Positions 34,554-43,531 of a DNA stretch of 64,000 nucleotides are shown here, piece after piece. Below the pieces are notes generated by a model. It was not told the origin of the DNA. It saw only the letters and a program-made list of their open reading frames with translations, and did no database searches. The translations under genes and the position numbers were made by a program. Positions within the stretch are counted from its first letter, which is position 1; the number at the start of each line of letters is the position of its first letter. Source of the DNA: Alteromonadaceae bacterium XY-R5 (GTDB lineage: Bacteria; Pseudomonadota; Gammaproteobacteria; Enterobacterales; Alteromonadaceae); NCBI GenBank assembly GCA_001660395.1, contig LXWE01000008.1, positions 1-64,000 of the forward strand. The letters run 5' to 3'.

Positions 34554-35645
34554 ATGCTGTTATTGCTGATTTTGGCGTTATGGCGCGACTTGCGCTTATC
34601 GCCCTGGCTGATGTCGCTGTTGCTATTGATAGAGGTCTGCGCCGTAAATGGTTTGATTGCAGTAAATGGCGGCGCCAGTAATCCTTTCAGCGCCTTATTG
34701 CTGATACCTGTGGTGTTGGCGTTTATGTTGCTGCCCTTTGGCTATGGTGTATCGGTATTGCTGGTGAGTTTGGTGGCACAGGCGGCGCAATTAGGGTTAC
34801 CTGCGGTGGGTCATCATCACCAAAGCGTTGAAATGCTCAGCCATTCCCGCAATATGGTGGTGAGTTTTATGATCACCAGTGTGCTGGTGGCCGTGGTGGT
34901 GTGTTATTTTCGTTACCAAATCGCCCGGCGCGAGCATGCTATCACTCAGTTACGTGAACGCCAGTTGCGGGATGAACAGTTACTGGCCATTGGCATGTCT
35001 GCGGCGCAGTTAACCCATGATGTGGCCACACCGACCCAATCTATTCGACTCTTGCTTGAAGAAGCCTTGGAGCAAACGCCTGCTCCTGTGTGGTTAACCG
35101 AGCTGGAGCAACAGTTTGCCCGAATTGAACAACAGCTACGTAACTGGCGCGAAGTGGCCGATGATGTGCGTGAACAGCGCTGGCATTTGTATCCATTGCC
35201 GCCCTTGTGGCGTTCATTGCAACAATTAATGACAGTGGCGCGGCCGGAATCGCCGATCAAATGGCACTGGCAGCTGGACCAAACGTCAGGTCAGTTAATG
35301 GCAGACAGAACATTATTACCGGCGCTGACCAGCATCATCATCAACGCTTGTGAAGCCGCAGCAGATACGCTGGTGGCACAGGTTTCAGTGTTTTCCAGAA
35401 TTGAAAACAAGCATTGGCAGTTGCAAATTATTAACAGTGCTAATGCGTTAAGCCTGGAACAGCAGGATCAACTGGGTGGCAGATTAGTTGCCAGTCATAA
35501 GGGCCATGGCGTAGGTGCGGCTTTGAGTAATGCTACCATTGAGAAATTTTCTGGCAGTGTGAGTTGGCAACTCACCGATGGCACTATGCTCACCACAGTG
35601 ACACTTCCATTGAGGGGATCAAATGCAGAGCCTAATCATCATTGA
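34554..35645 (+). CDS. regB: RegB/PrrB/ActS-type redox sensor histidine kinase
   Basis: 363 aa. Membrane helices fill about 1-120 and contain GGASNPF (39-45), the GGXXNPF quinone-binding heptapeptide of RegB. The phospho-acceptor is His155 in AQLTHDVATP, and the ATP domain has N-box IIINACEAA and G-box GHGVGAAL. The redox Cys of RegB (within its CRDIL box) is not obvious here. The reading frame stays open and hydrophobic for 17 codons upstream of ATG 34554 back to the receptor stop, without a standard start codon, so the N-terminus is slightly uncertain. A 15-codon out-of-frame ORF (34507-34554) ends as TGATG on this start. It overlaps regA by 23 bp. Confidence 0.87.
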   Translation: MLLLLILALWRDLRLSPWLMSLLLLIEVCAVNGLIAVNGGASNPFSALLLIPVVLAFMLLPFGYGVSVLLVSLVAQAAQLGLPAVGHHHQSVEMLSHSRNMVVSFMITSVLVAVVVCYFRYQIARREHAITQLRERQLRDEQLLAIGMSAAQLTHDVATPTQSIRLLLEEALEQTPAPVWLTELEQQFARIEQQLRNWREVADDVREQRWHLYPLPPLWRSLQQLMTVARPESPIKWHWQLDQTSGQLMADRTLLPALTSIIINACEAAADTLVAQVSVFSRIENKHWQLQIINSANALSLEQQDQLGGRLVASHKGHGVGAALSNATIEKFSGSVSWQLTDGTMLTTVTLPLRGSNAEPNHH

Positions 35646-36156
35646 CGACGACGCGACGTTTTTGTCTGTATTAAAACGTCGTCTGGAACAGACAGGCCAA
35701 TTTCAGGTATCTACTTATACTGATGTGGCGCAGGCCCTGACTGTCGATGCCGAACCCGTACATGGGGTGTTGCTGGATATGATGCTTGAAAATAGCTCGG
35801 GCTTAGATGGCATAGTAGCGATTAAACAGCACTTTCAGCCTAATCATCTGATCATGCTGACGGGCTATGCCAGCATTGCCACCACAGTTGAGGCCATGCG
35901 TCGCGGCGCTACCGATTACATAGCCAAACCCGTCGGGTTACAGGAGTTATTGCAACGCCTGCAACCGACGCAGCCTGAAAGGGTTGCTGCCTTACCCGAA
36001 GCTCGCCCTATGACACCTGCTCAGGTGGAATGGGAGCATATTCAGCGAGTATTGTTAGCCAACAACGGCAACATCAGTGCCACTGCGGATGCGCTGGGAA
36101 TGCACCGCCGCAGTCTGCAACGCAAGTTACAGAAATATTCCCCCAGTAAGCACTAG
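35623..36156 (+). CDS. regA: RegA/PrrA/ActR-type response regulator
   Basis: 177 aa. Receiver domain with acidic pocket IIDDD and phospho-acceptor Asp52 (LLDMML), then a Pro-rich linker and a Fis-type helix-turn-helix ending MHRRSLQRKLQKYSP. The last stretch is nearly that of Rhodobacter RegA (MHRRTLQRIL), so the DNA target should be similar; a matching GCGNC-N5-GNCGC palindrome lies upstream of the operon. Overlap with the kinase gene shows coupled translation. In other bacteria RegA controls redox and copper-dependent respiratory genes. Confidence 0.9.
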   Translation: MQSLIIIDDDATFLSVLKRRLEQTGQFQVSTYTDVAQALTVDAEPVHGVLLDMMLENSSGLDGIVAIKQHFQPNHLIMLTGYASIATTVEAMRRGATDYIAKPVGLQELLQRLQPTQPERVAALPEARPMTPAQVEWEHIQRVLLANNGNISATADALGMHRRSLQRKLQKYSPSKH

Positions 36157-36169
36157 AGTCATTCGAAAC

Positions 36170-37114
36170 CTAGTAACCTCTGGTTTTATCTATGCTGCCG
36201 GAAACGGGCGTTTGTTGTAGCCAGGCCTGAATGTTATCCGCCATTAGCTCTGCCGCACTTTCTTCTACCACCAGGGCCGCTACGTGTGGGGTAATATGCA
36301 CCTTTGGGTGAGTCCAGAATGGATGTTCTTGCTTTAATGGCTCTTCTCGAAACACATCCAGCACGGCATGACTCAGATGTTCGTTATCTAACAACGCGAG
36401 CAAATCCTCATCAACGAGATGCTGTCCACGACCCACATTGATAATGGATGCCCCCGGAGGTAACCAAGACAAGGTATCCCGATTCAACATATTCTCTGTT
36501 GCTGGCGTGAGGGGTAACAGGCAAATCAGACAATCAACAGATTGCATAAAGTCGCGCAACTGATTTTGGCCGTGATAACTGGCAACGTTATCTATTGTTT
36601 TAGGGCTGCGAGACCAGCCATTGACCTTAAACCCCAGGGTAGCGAAATGCTCAGCGACTGCCTTGCCTAAAAATCCGAGTCCGATAACGCCAACAGTGCG
36701 CTGATGCGCCAATTTTGGCCGAGATGGTTGCCACAGTGTCTGCTGCTGTAGCTGGGCATAACTGTAGCTATCCCGATGCAACATCATCACTGCACCCGTC
36801 AGATACTCAATCATACTGGCTCTGACGTTTTCATCCTGCATCCGTACCAACTGAATATGCTCTGGTAATTGCTGGGGCGAAAACTGGTCAACACCCATGC
36901 CGACACTGAAGATCACCTTGAGGTTAGGAAACAACGACAGATAATCCTCTGGCGGTAGCCAGGTCACCAAAATCTGCACATCGGCAGGATTGCTAACTTC
37001 ATCTGGCCAGTTCTGCCAGCGAATTTGCGAGCATTTGGCTTCAACAGCCGGGCGCCAAAGGGCGGCCCGCTTGCGAGGGCCTCGATAAACCAAAGTAATA
37101 GTGGAATCAGACAT
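36170..37114 (-). CDS. ghrA: D-isomer 2-hydroxyacid dehydrogenase, GhrA-like
   Basis: 314 aa. The NAD(P) site VGVIGLGFLGKAVA and the catalytic set of this family, Arg in INVGRG, Glu in REEP and His in TPHVAA, are present. Short total length and sequence character fit glyoxylate/hydroxypyruvate reductase A. The start is ATG 37114; a TTG six codons upstream is possible. It meets regA tail to tail with 13 bp between and lies 42 bp downstream of a hydrolase gene on the same strand, perhaps co-transcribed. Confidence 0.85.
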   Translation of the reverse strand: MSDSTITLVYRGPRKRAALWRPAVEAKCSQIRWQNWPDEVSNPADVQILVTWLPPEDYLSLFPNLKVIFSVGMGVDQFSPQQLPEHIQLVRMQDENVRASMIEYLTGAVMMLHRDSYSYAQLQQQTLWQPSRPKLAHQRTVGVIGLGFLGKAVAEHFATLGFKVNGWSRSPKTIDNVASYHGQNQLRDFMQSVDCLICLLPLTPATENMLNRDTLSWLPPGASIINVGRGQHLVDEDLLALLDNEHLSHAVLDVFREEPLKQEHPFWTHPKVHITPHVAALVVEESAAELMADNIQAWLQQTPVSGSIDKTRGY

Positions 37115-37156
37115 AACCGCTACATCGTCCAAATTGGGTAAATCCGTATAAAAAAG

Positions 37157-38032
37157 TTAAAGATGGTGTTCTAACCACAGCGCAGTAATAGTTAGTAGTG
37201 CCTGGGCCTGACGCTGGTCATCAGAGAGCACATTGTAAATATGATCCGCGCCTTTGATATACACCGCCTGGGCATCGGCTGAACCCGAAGCATTTACCAG
37301 TGCCAGCGCGGATTCAGGTGGCACACTGTCATCATTGGTGCCGGCAATGGCCAGCAGAGGCTGAGTAAAGCGGGCCATGTCCGTGAGTGCTTTGCTTGCA
37401 CGTACCTGCTCAAACCAGCTCAAATCCAGTTCCAGCGGTGGGCGCCATGAAAACTCCTGGCGTACATGACCATATTGTTTGGCCATTGGATAGTATTTGC
37501 TAAAGGTTTCCGCAAAAGGGCCAATGCCATCGGCAGCCACCGATGACCAGGCAACCATGGCGTGGATACGCGGATCTTCAAGCGCTAATAACTGGGCTAT
37601 CAACCCGCCCTGGCTAAATCCCAGTACTGCCACACGGTGAGGATCAATTTGGGGTTGGGAAAGCAAGAAATTCAGTGCCGTTTTAGCATCACGAACGGCT
37701 GATTCCAGATTGTAATGACGGTAATCCACTGGGCTATCGCCGGTGCCGGCGAAATCGATACGGATGCTGGCAACGTTTTGCTGGGTCAGTTTATCTGCCA
37801 GGCGTTTAAACAAATTACCCACTTCATCTTTGTTCGATGCGGTGCCATGTAGCATCAACAGTGCCGGAACTTTATTGGCGGCAACCGGCAGTTGATAGGT
37901 AGCGGGCACCTGATAATCGCCGTTTTCCAGCATCAGGTTCTGTTCCTGTGCCCGGCTGTAAAAACTGCTGAGAATGAGTGATAACAGGGTTATGCCTAAC
38001 CAGGAAGGCATGCTTACTTTCACCAATCGCAT
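37157..38032 (-). CDS. exported alpha/beta hydrolase
   Basis: 291 aa with a signal peptide (about 1-28). Catalytic triad as seen: nucleophile Ser140 in GFSQGG, Asp in GTNDDSVPP and His in GADHIYN; the oxyanion motif LHGTASNK precedes it. It belongs to the dienelactone hydrolase/esterase-like group; the substrate is unknown. GGAG precedes ATG 38032. Confidence 0.83.
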   Translation of the reverse strand: MRLVKVSMPSWLGITLLSLILSSFYSRAQEQNLMLENGDYQVPATYQLPVAANKVPALLMLHGTASNKDEVGNLFKRLADKLTQQNVASIRIDFAGTGDSPVDYRHYNLESAVRDAKTALNFLLSQPQIDPHRVAVLGFSQGGLIAQLLALEDPRIHAMVAWSSVAADGIGPFAETFSKYYPMAKQYGHVRQEFSWRPPLELDLSWFEQVRASKALTDMARFTQPLLAIAGTNDDSVPPESALALVNASGSADAQAVYIKGADHIYNVLSDDQRQAQALLTITALWLEHHL

Positions 38033-38186
38033 CTTACTTCTCCGAATAAATTCAATAGGTTAATCCTGCCTCAATGTACTTTCTTTGCCAATCTGGAAAA
38101 TTACCGAGGCAGCTAAACATTGCTTGCACAGCCACAGGCGCCTGATTAGAGTAGGTATATCCATTTACCATATTACAGGGATTGCC

Positions 38187-38927
38187 ATGGCTCAGCCTGC
38201 CTTATCCACCATAGATCATGCATCTGAACTGGCCCAACATAAATTCAAATACTTCGAATTTTTAATGGCGGCCACCTGCGTCATCATAGTGTGTTCAAAT
38301 ATTATCGGCGCCGGCAAGGTTGCTGAAATTGGCGGTTATAGCTTTGGTGCTGGCGTGCTGTTTTTTCCCTTGTCTTACGTATTGGGTGACGTAATGACAG
38401 AGGTGTATGGCTATGCCCGTGCGCGTCGCGTGATCTGGGCCGGATTCGCGTCCGCTATTTTTGCGGCATTAATGGCGGGATTTATTACAGCCATGCCTGC
38501 TGCTCAAGGCTGGAATGTAGATGTGGGCGGTATCGATAAACAGACGGTGTTTGAACTGAATTTTGGCCAGGCGCCCAGAATTGTGCTGGCATCGGTGCTG
38601 GCCATCTGGGTGGGGGAAATGGCCAATGCCTTTGTGATGGCGAAAATGAAGGTATTTAGTCAGGGTAAGGCGCTGTATCAGCGTACCATAGGTTCTACAA
38701 TTGTCGGTCAGGGCTTCGACACATTAATTTTTTACCCATTGGCCTTTGCAGGCATATGGAGTTGGGAGTTGATTGGCTCGGTGATGTTGGCCAATTACTG
38801 TTTAAAAGTACTGTGGGAAATTATTTTGACACCGTTCACTTATAAAATTGTGGCTGCGTTAAAACGCGCAGAAGGTGTTGAGGTGTTTGATAAAGATACC
38901 CAGTTCACGCCATTTACCCTCAAGTAA
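38187..38927 (+). CDS. yhhQ: queuosine precursor transporter, YhhQ/VUT family
   Basis: 246 aa integral membrane protein with about six helices and the family stretch LFFPLSYVLGDVMTEVYGYARARRVIWAGF. It takes up preQ0/preQ1-type bases for tRNA queuosine synthesis. The start is ATG 38187 after AGGG; upstream codons to 38085 lack family character. I looked for a preQ1 riboswitch in the leader and saw none. Confidence 0.9.
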   Translation: MAQPALSTIDHASELAQHKFKYFEFLMAATCVIIVCSNIIGAGKVAEIGGYSFGAGVLFFPLSYVLGDVMTEVYGYARARRVIWAGFASAIFAALMAGFITAMPAAQGWNVDVGGIDKQTVFELNFGQAPRIVLASVLAIWVGEMANAFVMAKMKVFSQGKALYQRTIGSTIVGQGFDTLIFYPLAFAGIWSWELIGSVMLANYCLKVLWEIILTPFTYKIVAALKRAEGVEVFDKDTQFTPFTLK

Positions 38928-39095
38928 CCCGATATTTCATATCAAATAAGCGCATATTCTAATCTTTACCTGTTCCTTACACTTTGAAATAGAAGTATAT
39001 TTTCGGTGCGATTAGTTACCTTACTCAACGGGTGGCTAATCAGCTCAACGCCGGACATGATGTCTGGTGCTGTCATGCTCTATAAAGGAACACAC

Positions 39096-39725
39096 ATGAA
39101 AAAATTAATAATCGCCCTTGCTGTTACATTAGCCTCTGTTTCAATCCCATCCCTTGCTCAAACCGAAGAAAGTAACGATAACGGATTTTATGTCGGTGCT
39201 AACTATGCGGCACTTACCCTCGCTGATGAGTTGGATCTGGGCGTGGCCTACGCCCGTTTTGGTTATGCTATCAATGACTATTTCTCAGTAGAGGCTCGTA
39301 TAGGCACAGGGGTTAAAGGTGAAGAAAGTAGCGATATAGTCGATGAATACTATTACTACAGCTATAGCTATGAAGAAGAACTCTCTGTAAACAGCTTTTA
39401 TGGTGCTTACATACTGGCAGGTATTCCCTTGGGGAACACGTTCTATCCATATGCTTTTATCGGGTATACAAATGCAAAATTAGAGTATGAAGTAGAGGTT
39501 AAAGGCATCATTTATGGTGATTACTTTACCTTCGAGCAGTCCGTATCGGATAGCGAAAGTGACACGAGTTACGGTATCGGTATGAATATCACGCCATGGG
39601 AAAATGTTGAGATTAACCTTGAGTACTCGGTTTATCTGGACGCCAGTGGCTTTAACGATGACGGTGATTATGTTGAAGGTGATACTTTTGATGGTTTCAG
39701 TGTAGGCCTTACTTACAAGTTCTAA
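39096..39725 (+). CDS. outer-membrane beta-barrel protein (copy 1 of a tandem pair)
   Basis: 209 aa, signal peptide cut after LAQ. Short amphipathic strands and the C-terminal VGLTYKF with terminal Phe mark a small eight- to ten-strand barrel (OMP_b-brl type). A Tyr-rich loop (EYYYYSYSYEEE) stands out. AAAGGAA precedes ATG 39096. Function unknown. The next gene is a paralog and both end in the same type of terminator. Confidence 0.83.
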   Translation: MKKLIIALAVTLASVSIPSLAQTEESNDNGFYVGANYAALTLADELDLGVAYARFGYAINDYFSVEARIGTGVKGEESSDIVDEYYYYSYSYEEELSVNSFYGAYILAGIPLGNTFYPYAFIGYTNAKLEYEVEVKGIIYGDYFTFEQSVSDSESDTSYGIGMNITPWENVEINLEYSVYLDASGFNDDGDYVEGDTFDGFSVGLTYKF

Positions 39726-39745
39726 TTTAATTAACCTGTCTGAGT

Positions 39746-39772
39746 AAAAAGAGAAGGCTTTGCCTTCTCTTT
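39746..39772 (+). terminator. terminator after barrel protein copy 1
   Basis: GAGAAGGC-TTT-GCCTTCTC with flanking A/T runs. The stem equals that of the terminator at 40528-40557. Confidence 0.85.
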
Positions 39773-39929
39773 AACGTTAATCCTTTTTAATTTGAACCCC
39801 TTGAGCATTTCCGTTACCTTTTCATTGCTTTATATTTAGGTAGCTTAATTTACCATTTGCAACGGGGGGCGTTGCTGCTTCTGTCGCAGAACATGATGTT
39901 CTTAACTTGATGACTTACAAGGATGAAAC

Positions 39930-40505
39930 ATGAAAAACTCGATTATAGCCCTGTCTTTTGGTGCACTTATCACCTCAACATTGGCCTGTGCTGATGAAGC
40001 AAACTCCAGTAGCGGTCTTTATCTTGGTGCGGCTTATAACGCCTTAAGTATTGAAGATGAGTTGGATTTTAAAACCTTAGATCTGCAACTCGGCACGCGT
40101 ATTAATGACTATTTTTCCGTTGAGGTGCGAGCCGGTATCGGACTAGATGGAGAAGAGTATTCAGAGCTAGCAAGTTTCTACGATATTCGTGAAAAGCTTG
40201 AAATTAATCAGTACTTTGGTGCCTATGTGATTGCGGGGTATCCGTTAACCGAGCGTATTCGTCCGTATGCATTCATTGGTTATAGTAGTGTGGAACTTGA
40301 GTACAGCGTGAGTGCATCAGGTATTGAACTTGAAGAGGACTTCAGCAGTTCTGAAGCAGACTCCGAAAATGATATGAGCTATGGCGCAGGAATAGTGTTT
40401 AGCATCAATGATGCTCTTGCAGTAAAGGCTGAATATATCAATTTGATCGATAAAGAAGGTGTTGCTTTAGATGGTTTTGGCGTGGGCTTTTCGTATAAAT
40501 TCTGA
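39930..40505 (+). CDS. outer-membrane beta-barrel protein (copy 2 of a tandem pair)
   Basis: 191 aa, signal peptide cut near ACA. It shares with copy 1 the frame GLYLGAAYNALS, INDYFSVEVRAGIG, FGAYVIAG, YAFIGY and the ending VGFSYKF, but lacks the Tyr-rich loop. AAGGA precedes ATG 39930. The duplication includes the 3' terminator. Function unknown; binding of a small molecule or structural role possible. Confidence 0.83.
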   Translation: MKNSIIALSFGALITSTLACADEANSSSGLYLGAAYNALSIEDELDFKTLDLQLGTRINDYFSVEVRAGIGLDGEEYSELASFYDIREKLEINQYFGAYVIAGYPLTERIRPYAFIGYSSVELEYSVSASGIELEEDFSSSEADSENDMSYGAGIVFSINDALAVKAEYINLIDKEGVALDGFGVGFSYKF

Positions 40506-40527
40506 TGTAATGCCCAGCAATGTTTTG

Positions 40528-40557
40528 TAAAGAGAAGGCAAGGCCTTCTCTTTTTTT
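40528..40557 (+). terminator. terminator after barrel protein copy 2
   Basis: GAGAAGGC-AAG-GCCTTCTC followed by seven T (40551-40557). Confidence 0.88.
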
Positions 40558-40571
40558 ATCCGGAGATTGAT

Positions 40572-40928
40572 ATGGCTTTTGAAAGTCTTGAGGCTTTAAC
40601 AGCGCAATTGAACAGCGCCCCTGAGCAGATTGAATTTAATGATGTAATTGCTCTGATTGATAGCACATTTACCTTTACGCCCAGTGCATTCAGCAACGGA
40701 GACGTACACAACGCTGAAAATCAGAATAATGGTTCTTGTAAATTACTGGCGCTAGGTCAGTATCTTAGTCTATCTAACGCACACACTTTGGCGCTATTTG
40801 GGCGTTTTTATCGTGATGATGTATTGGGTAACCCTGACGGTGAAGATCATGCCAATATTCGTAACTTCATCCTGTCTGGTGCTGCGGGTGTCACTTTTGA
40901 GCAGTTTCCGCTGGCGCTGAACGTCTGA
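40572..40928 (+). CDS. HopJ-family protein
   Basis: 118 aa single-domain protein of the HopJ type III effector family (named from Pseudomonas), with the conserved FTPSAFSNGDVHNAENQNNGSCK core and ALFGRFYRDDVL. Homologs are widespread in free-living marine bacteria without type III secretion, so an effector role is unlikely; function unknown. GGAG precedes ATG 40572. The gene begins just after the terminator of the barrel gene. Confidence 0.88.
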   Translation: MAFESLEALTAQLNSAPEQIEFNDVIALIDSTFTFTPSAFSNGDVHNAENQNNGSCKLLALGQYLSLSNAHTLALFGRFYRDDVLGNPDGEDHANIRNFILSGAAGVTFEQFPLALNV

Positions 40929-41125
40929 TATACCTCTCTCTTAGTTTGCGGTGTTGGCGATCAGCACCGTGGGCGACTCAGTCGAAATGCCTCTTTTGAG
41001 AACTGGCGTTGGGTAAATTCTCCGTTTTACCGACATTGATGTCTTTTTCATCGTCTGACCATTGCGCTGGCTAAGCTTTACTGAAACTATGCAGCCCATC
41101 TGTTCGTTTGGGGCTCAGGTAGAGT

Positions 41126-41971
41126 ATGAAAGCCTTATTGTGGATGGCGGGTTCCATCCTTTCGTTTTGTTTGATGGCGGTGGGCGCCAGGCAGCTAAGC
41201 GGCTCTCTTTCTGTGTTCGAAGTGTTATTCGCGCGCAGTGTGATAGGACTGGTTGTGGTAACGCTGGTTATTCTCGCCAGTGGCAGACACAGTTACTTTA
41301 ACTCCGCACGGCTCGGCCTGCATGGTTTTCGCAATGTGGTGCATTTTGCTGGTCAGTATGGCTGGTTTTTCGCAATTGGTATTTTGCCTCTGGCCGAAGT
41401 GTTCGCCCTTGAATTTACCGTGCCGATCTGGACAGCCATGATTGCCGCGCTATTTCTGGGCGAACATATCAGCAAGCGTAAAATGGCGGCGATTGCTTGT
41501 GGCATTGCAGGCGTGCTGGTGATTGTGCAGCCAGGCGTGGCCATAATCGACGTCGCTTCACTGGCTGTATTAGCCGCCGCTATTTGCTATGCCGTGGTGC
41601 ATTCCACCACCAAGGTGATGGCCAAAACCGAACACCCCCTTACAATCTTGTTTTATATGTGTGTGGTACAGCTTCCCCTTGGGCTAGGGTTTGCGTTGCC
41701 CGACTGGCAATGGCCTGAATTATGGCAATATGGCTGGTTACTGGTGGTGGGCATTTCGGCATTGACCGCCCATTTATGCTTAACCAAAGCCATGGCGCTG
41801 ATGGAAGTGACTAAAGTGGTCACCATCGACTTTTTGCGTTTGCCATCCATCGCCCTGATTGGCGTGTTGTTTTACGACGAATACCTGGAGTGGACGCTGA
41901 TAGTCGGTGGTTTGCTGATGCTGGCAGGTAATTTGTTCAATGTGCCTATACGCAAACGCATCCCTGCTTAA
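41126..41971 (+). CDS. DMT-superfamily (EamA) transporter
   Basis: 281 aa with ten predicted helices in two EamA repeats; the repeat ends ALFLGEHISKRKMAAIACGIAGVLVI and FYDEYLEWTLIVGGLLMLAGN carry the usual Glu-containing motif. It is likely a metabolite exporter or importer in the inner membrane; the substrate is not predictable. AGGT precedes ATG 41126. It is convergent with the amylase gene. Confidence 0.88.
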   Translation: MKALLWMAGSILSFCLMAVGARQLSGSLSVFEVLFARSVIGLVVVTLVILASGRHSYFNSARLGLHGFRNVVHFAGQYGWFFAIGILPLAEVFALEFTVPIWTAMIAALFLGEHISKRKMAAIACGIAGVLVIVQPGVAIIDVASLAVLAAAICYAVVHSTTKVMAKTEHPLTILFYMCVVQLPLGLGFALPDWQWPELWQYGWLLVVGISALTAHLCLTKAMALMEVTKVVTIDFLRLPSIALIGVLFYDEYLEWTLIVGGLLMLAGNLFNVPIRKRIPA

Positions 41972-41992
41972 CAGGGACGCGGCGCTACCAGC

Positions 41993-43387
41993 CTAGGGTC
42001 GCACTAATACCTGATAGCCCCAGGCAGGTAAGCTGATACTGCTGTCGGCTACAAGTGTGAGTTCCTGCTTCGCAAATACATCTTCATATTCCCCTGCGAA
42101 CAAGACCGGATCCTGTAGCTGAATCGTTTGCGGCTGATCTGAGAAATTGATCAGCACCAGCACTTTGTCTTCACTGTTTTCACGGACAAAGCTAAGGACC
42201 TTATTCGGTTCTGTATTCCATACTCGCTGCATGGTAGCGCCCCAGTGACCATTCCAAAGTGCGGTATGTTGTTTGCGTAGTGCGAGTAAGGTTTTGTATA
42301 GGTCGCCAATTGGGTGAGGGCGCCAGGTAATTTCATCTTTTTCAAAGAATGCCAGACGTTTGTCCAACCCCGCTTCTTGTCCATTGTAGATTTGCGGCAT
42401 GCCTTCACCTACGACGGAAAGCACGATTACTGCAGGCAGCGCGTCACCGAAGGTTTCGAACTGAGTCCCTTCCCAGGCATTGGTATCGTGGTTACTGACA
42501 GTGGTCATGCGATACGCGTCTTTTGGAAAGGCACTTTCATTCCAGGAGTAATACACAAACAAGCCATTTAAGTCGGCATGCCCACTGGTGATAGCATGGA
42601 TCTTTTCGCGCCAGCTCCAGGCATAGGTCATATCGAAGGCATTGGCGTGTAAATCGCGGGATTCCCACTCAGCCAGCATAAATACGGGTTTTATCGCATC
42701 CAGTTCCTTTCTCACCTGATTCCAGAAATCGACCGGTACAAAACCGGCGACGTCGCAGCGATAGCCATCAATGTCGACTTCTTCAACCCAGTATTTCATC
42801 GCATTGGTCATATATTTGCGCAATCCTGGCTGGCTGTAATCCAAATCGATAATATCGCTCCAGTCCCACCAAGGGGTGGGGCGGAAGTCACCTTTATAGT
42901 CGCGTTCGTACCATTCTGGATGTTCAGCCTTGAGTACATTATCCCAGGAGGTATGGTTGGCAACCCAATCAAGAATGACTTTAAAGCCCATGGCATGTGC
43001 CGCCTTAACAAAGTGTTTAAAGTCGTCCAGCGTGCCCAATTCAGGATTAACCGCGTAATAGTCTTTGACGGAATAGGGGCTACCTAAACTGCCCTTACGA
43101 TTCACTTCACCAATAGGGTTTACTGGCATTAGCCAGAGGATATCGACACCGAGATCTTTCAGGCGTGGCAAATGCGCTTCCGCTGCTTTAAAGGTCCCTT
43201 CAGGCGTAAACTGGCGCGTATTGATTTGATAAATCGATGCGTTTTTTGACCACTCTGGATGAGTAAGATGGACATAAGGCTGGGGCTGGTAGGGATTGTT
43301 AGTTGCGTTTGGTTGTGTTGTTTTACAGCCGCCCAGTAACACCACACTGCAAATAGAAAATAGCCAGGTTTTGCATGAATTTCGCAT
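41993..43387 (-). CDS. GH13 alpha-amylase-family lipoprotein
   Basis: 464 aa with lipobox LLGGC, so membrane-anchored in the periplasm or at the cell surface. The (beta/alpha)8 barrel shows the four GH13 regions: DWVANH, DGYRCDVAG (nucleophile Asp212), MLAEWE (acid/base Glu240) and VSNHDT (Asp301). The C-terminal 80 residues form the usual beta domain. It should cut alpha-1,4 glucans or maltodextrins; the exact specificity is unclear. Monocistronic. Confidence 0.9.
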   Translation of the reverse strand: MRNSCKTWLFSICSVVLLGGCKTTQPNATNNPYQPQPYVHLTHPEWSKNASIYQINTRQFTPEGTFKAAEAHLPRLKDLGVDILWLMPVNPIGEVNRKGSLGSPYSVKDYYAVNPELGTLDDFKHFVKAAHAMGFKVILDWVANHTSWDNVLKAEHPEWYERDYKGDFRPTPWWDWSDIIDLDYSQPGLRKYMTNAMKYWVEEVDIDGYRCDVAGFVPVDFWNQVRKELDAIKPVFMLAEWESRDLHANAFDMTYAWSWREKIHAITSGHADLNGLFVYYSWNESAFPKDAYRMTTVSNHDTNAWEGTQFETFGDALPAVIVLSVVGEGMPQIYNGQEAGLDKRLAFFEKDEITWRPHPIGDLYKTLLALRKQHTALWNGHWGATMQRVWNTEPNKVLSFVRENSEDKVLVLINFSDQPQTIQLQDPVLFAGEYEDVFAKQELTLVADSSISLPAWGYQVLVRP

Positions 43388-43531
43388 CCAACACTCCGTT
43401 CAAAAACGATTAAGTTTGTCCCTGAGCTTAATTGAAAATGTTGAAATGTATATAAAATGTTAATGAATACGTTTGCAGCAGATTGAGAATGGCTGGTGCT
43501 GACGTCGGCCAGCCCCAGCCGAAAACAGGCA

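Noticed and set aside
38033-38186. preQ1 riboswitch upstream of yhhQ
   Set aside because: No preQ1-I or -II core sequence or pseudoknot tail could be found in the leader.
40572-40928. HopJ as evidence of type III secretion
   Set aside because: The family is common in free-living bacteria without such systems, and no secretion genes are in the window.
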